Source of the DNA: Pseudomonas taiwanensis
GTDB lineage: Bacteria; Pseudomonadota; Gammaproteobacteria; Pseudomonadales; Pseudomonadaceae
Length of the DNA stretch: 64,000 nt
NCBI RefSeq assembly: GCF_013393345.1
Contig: NZ_QJRF01000057.1
Location: 97,214-161,213, forward strand
Direction of reading: 5' to 3'
The position numbers and the translations under genes are program-made. Each line of letters opens with the position of its first letter. The first letter of the stretch is position 1. Under the pieces are notes generated by a model. It saw only the letters and a program-made list of their open reading frames with translations. It was not told the DNA's origin and ran no database searches. Positions 61,509-64,000 of the stretch are shown in pieces.

Positions 61509-63054
61509 GACTCACCCATTCCTGCAGACACTGATCCCCCTGGTCAGCGATCTGTCCCGCGAGCTTCCCGAGCGCGAACGCTATCGACGCCTCCTCGAAT
61601 CCCTGCGCGGGCTACTGCCTTGCGACGCCACTGCCCTGCTCCGCCTGGACGGCGATCAGTTGGTGCCAATGGCGGTGGACGGCCTCAGCCAGGACACCCT
61701 GGGGCGACGCTTCAAGGTTTCCGAGCACCCTCGTCTACAGGCTCTGATGGACAACCGCGGTGTTACCCGCTTCGCCGCTGACTGCGGCCTGCCAGACCCT
61801 TACGACGGCCTGGTGGAGGGGCATCAGGAGCACCTGGAAGTCCACGATTGCATGGGCTGCCCGCTTTACCTGGATGACCGCCCTTGGGGCGTGCTGACTC
61901 TGGATGCCATGGACCCATCGCGGTTCGACGGGCAGGACCTGGAGGTGCTCGAAGGCTTCGCCAGTCTGGCCGCTGCAACGGTGAAAGCCACCGAGCGCAT
62001 GGAAACCCTCACTCGCCGCGCCCAGGACGAACAACAGCTGGCGGAGGTCTATCGCCAAGCGGCTGGCCAGGTCCGCTCGCAGGAAATGATCGGCCAGAGC
62101 GCGGCGCACAAAGCCCTGGTGGAAGAGATCAAGCTGGTGGGCGGTAGCGAACTCACGGTGCTGATCAGCGGCGAAACCGGTGTCGGCAAGGAACTGGTGG
62201 CCCAGTCCATCCACGGCCGCTCACTGCGCTCTCGACATCCGCTGATCAGCCTCAACTGCGCGGCCCTACCCGACACCCTGGTGGAGAGCGAACTCTTCGG
62301 CCATGTGCGCGGCGCATTCTCCGGCGCGGTGAATGATCGCAAGGGCAAGTTCGAACTGGCCGACGAAGGCACGCTGTTCCTCGATGAGGTGGGTGAACTT
62401 CCCTTGGCGATCCAGGCCAAGCTGCTGCGCGTGCTGCAGAGCGGACAATTGCAACGCGTGGGCTCGGACAGGGAGCATCGGGTCAACGTGCGCGTCATTG
62501 CCGCCACAAATCGCGACCTGGCGGAGGAGGTGCGCGCCGGTCGCTTCCGGGCCGACCTCTATCACCGACTCAGTGTCTATCCCTTGCGCGTCCCTCCCCT
62601 TCGCGAGCGTGGCCGCGATGTGCTGCTGCTGACAGGTTTCTTCCTCGAAGAGAATCGCGCGAGGCTGGGACTGCGCAGCCTGCGTCTAAGCCAGGATGCC
62701 CAGGCGGCCTTGCTTGGTTATGACTGGCCAGGAAACGTGCGGGAGCTTGAGCACCTGATCGGACGAGCCGCCCTAAAGGCACTGGCAGCGTGCGCGGAAC
62801 GGCCCCGCATCCTCACCCTGACAGCCAGCGATCTCGCACTGCCGAGCAGCCAGCCGATTGTGGCCAGCAACGCGGTAGAAGCCCCTGCCATTGCAGCGGT
62901 AGGCGATCTGCGCGAGGCAGTTGATCAGTATCAGCGTCAGCTGATCATGGCCAGCCTGGAGAGCCAACAGCAGAACTGGGCCGCGGCAGCCCGCGAACTG
63001 GGGCTGGATCGAGCCAATCTGCTGCGTCTGGCCAAGCGGCTGGGCATCAAATGA
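61504..63054 (+). CDS. norR: NO-responsive sigma-54 activator
   Basis: A 516-residue NorR-type activator: N-terminal GAF domain for NO sensing, central AAA+ domain (Walker A GETGVGKE, GAFTGA-loop variant GAFSGA, Walker B in LFLDEVGEL) and a C-terminal Fis-type helix (NWAAAARELGLDRANLLRLAKRLGIK). The start MTTHPFLQ is chosen by family. It is called fhpR in P. aeruginosa. It activates the divergent flavohaemoglobin gene. Confidence 0.95.
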   Translation: MTTHPFLQTLIPLVSDLSRELPERERYRRLLESLRGLLPCDATALLRLDGDQLVPMAVDGLSQDTLGRRFKVSEHPRLQALMDNRGVTRFAADCGLPDPYDGLVEGHQEHLEVHDCMGCPLYLDDRPWGVLTLDAMDPSRFDGQDLEVLEGFASLAAATVKATERMETLTRRAQDEQQLAEVYRQAAGQVRSQEMIGQSAAHKALVEEIKLVGGSELTVLISGETGVGKELVAQSIHGRSLRSRHPLISLNCAALPDTLVESELFGHVRGAFSGAVNDRKGKFELADEGTLFLDEVGELPLAIQAKLLRVLQSGQLQRVGSDREHRVNVRVIAATNRDLAEEVRAGRFRADLYHRLSVYPLRVPPLRERGRDVLLLTGFFLEENRARLGLRSLRLSQDAQAALLGYDWPGNVRELEHLIGRAALKALAACAERPRILTLTASDLALPSSQPIVASNAVEAPAIAAVGDLREAVDQYQRQLIMASLESQQQNWAAAARELGLDRANLLRLAKRLGIK

Positions 63055-63170
63055 AGGGCTAGCTCGTCCGACAGCGTCTGTCTTTTCGGTCAGGTCGTCG
63101 GAGAGCTGGTAAAATCGAGGCTTTCCTGCTTTGGCCAGGCTTCTGGCCGTCACTTCAAGAGCGTTACTCT

Positions 63171-63527
63171 GTGGAAATTTTCAAGGAATTCATCTTCGAA
63201 GCCGCGCACCGGCTTCCTCACGTGCCCGCCGGCCACAAGTGCGGTCGCCTTCACGGCCATTCTTTCCGTGTGGCGATCTACATCGAGGGCGAGCCCGATC
63301 CCTATACCGGCTGGATCCGCGATTTCTCCGAGCTCAAGGCGATCTTCAAGCCGCTCTACGAGCAGCTCGATCACAACTACCTCAATGAAATCCCCGGCCT
63401 GGAGAACCCCACTAGCGAAGTCCTCGCCAAGTGGATCTGGCAGGAACTGAAGCCCCTGCTGCCGGAACTCTCCCGCATTCGCATCCATGAGACCTGCACC
63501 AGTGGCTGCGAGTACCGCGGCGACTGA
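63171..63527 (+). CDS. queD: 6-carboxy-5,6,7,8-tetrahydropterin synthase
   Basis: A 118-residue QueD making the carboxy-tetrahydropterin precursor of queuosine. The zinc-binding histidines are in FEAAHRL and GRLHGHSF, and the catalytic cysteine is in [10 protein letters not shown]. It starts with GTG at 63171. A strong terminator follows. Confidence 0.93.
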   Translation: MEIFKEFIFEAAHRLPHVPAGHKCGRLHGHSFRVAIYIEGEPDPYTGWIRDFSELKAIFKPLYEQLDHNYLNEIPGLENPTSEVLAKWIWQELKPLLPELSRIRIHETCTSGCEYRGD

Positions 63528-63541
63528 CGGTTCCAGAATGC

Positions 63542-63571
63542 AAAAAGGCCACCTTACTAGGTGGCCTTTTT
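63542..63571. terminator. Bidirectional terminator after queD
   Basis: AAAAAGGCCACCT pairs with AGGTGGCCTTTTT across 4 bases. Confidence 0.93.
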
Positions 63572-63655
63572 CATGGGCGTGTATTTCATGCTTTAGGCAT
63601 CAAGCAACTCGAGTGGCTCGCATGGGCACGCATCGAGAATTCCCGCGTACAAAGA

Positions 63656-63690
63656 CAAACCCCCGAACCGTTTTCACGGATCGGGGGTTT
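63656..63690 (-). terminator. rRNA operon terminator (distal)
   Basis: AAACCCCCGA pairs with TCGGGGGTTT with an inner CCG/CGG stem. It is just downstream of the distal 5S gene on the minus strand. Confidence 0.9.
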
Positions 63691-63699
63691 GGGATAGAA

Positions 63700-63816
63700 G
63701 CTTGACGATGACCTACTCTCACATGGAGAAGCTCCACACTACCATCGGCGATGCGTCGTTTCACTGCTGAGTTCGGGATGGGATCAGGTGGTTCCAACGC
63801 TCTATGGTCGTCAAGC
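63700..63816 (-). rRNA. rrf: 5S ribosomal RNA (distal copy)
   Basis: The minus strand reads as a complete gammaproteobacterial 5S rRNA: the GCTTGACGACC 5' end pairs with the GTCATCGTCAAGC 3' end, with conserved CCCGAACTCAG and GATGGTAGTG inside. The length is about 117 nt. It is the second of two tandem copies at the 3' end of an rRNA operon running leftward from outside the window. Confidence 0.93.
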
Positions 63817-63876
63817 AATACGGTTGGGATCTCGTCCTCAGACGCAATCCCGAAATCTATGGCTTTCACTAATAGA

Positions 63877-63911
63877 CAAACCCCCGAACCGTTTTCACGG
63901 ATCGGGGGTTT
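63877..63911 (-). terminator. rRNA operon terminator (between 5S copies)
   Basis: Identical in sequence to the distal terminator. It lies between the two 5S genes, so the distal copy needs read-through or antitermination. Confidence 0.88.
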
Positions 63912-63920
63912 GGGATAGAA

Positions 63921-64000
63921 GCTTGACGATGACCTACTCTCACATGGAGAAGCTCCACACTACCATCGGCGATGCGTCGTTTCACTGCTGAGTTCGGGAT
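63921..64000 (-). rRNA. rrf: 5S ribosomal RNA (proximal copy, partial)
   Basis: The 3' part of another 5S rRNA, identical over the visible 80 bases to the distal copy and cut by the window edge. The repeat period is 221 bp. Confidence 0.92.

Noticed and set aside
1..64000. CRISPR array, tRNA genes, toxin-antitoxin or phage-defence modules
   Set aside because: No regularly spaced short repeats, tRNA cloverleaf ends or recognisable defence proteins were seen.

Overview
This window looks like the chromosome of a GC-rich Pseudomonas. The right half keeps the gene order known from P. aeruginosa: tal-rssC-rssB-PilZ-mlaA-thioesterase-HAD-DUF4404-queF-copRS, then a chemoreceptor, PepSY-PepSY-bqsRS, patatin, lipase, nnrS, ppyR, flavohaemoglobin, norR and queD. 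Two tandem 5S rRNA genes lie at the right edge. The left 38.6 kb is an accessory catabolic region. No genus marker such as complete 16S rRNA is present, so the species is not assigned.

Layout. (1) 29-6183: a vanillate-demethylase-type oxygenase with a separate Rieske ferredoxin, a VanB-type reductase, a LysR and a TetR regulator, an amidohydrolase and a GlcG/HbpS protein. (2) 6287-13006: a FAD hydroxylase divergent from a NodD-like LysR regulator, a chemoreceptor, then a C-C hydrolase and an extradiol (VOC) dioxygenase. (3) 13299-29208: a DHA2 exporter on the plus strand, then a long minus-strand operon. The operon runs DUF1302, DUF1329, YCF48-like, MMPL transporter, a 38-codon ORF, MFS, nitroreductase, SDR, cupin, FAH-family, epimerase, cyclase and sulfatase. 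(4) 29488-38631: AraC and MarR regulators, two further Rieske oxygenases, a second VanB-type reductase, formaldehyde dehydrogenase, an aromatic-acid MFS and an OprD-type porin, which together suggest O-demethylation of methoxy-aromatics. (5) 38835-40471: a truncated IS1182-type transposase and a dusA-associated integrase with an internal amber codon. (6) 40574-64000: mostly conserved Pseudomonas genes.

The main discovery is a nod-box-like regulon. Three sites (7577-7613, 10686-10722, 29372-29408) share the layout ATC-N9-GAT-N7-ATC-N9-RAT, the architecture of the rhizobial nod box. Each lies 164-169 bp upstream of a start codon: the FAD hydroxylase, the C-C hydrolase/dioxygenase pair and the DUF1302-led operon. 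The first lies between the hydroxylase and the divergent NodD-like regulator, as in nodD-nodA. I infer a single regulon for uptake, hydroxylation, ring cleavage and lower-pathway processing of a flavonoid-like or other bulky phenolic compound. The substrate is inferred, not shown.

A second layer is visible. Most catabolic start codons follow an A-rich AANAANAA stretch, the known Hfq/Crc target of Pseudomonas carbon catabolite repression. The same signal precedes two very short ORFs that are probably translated.
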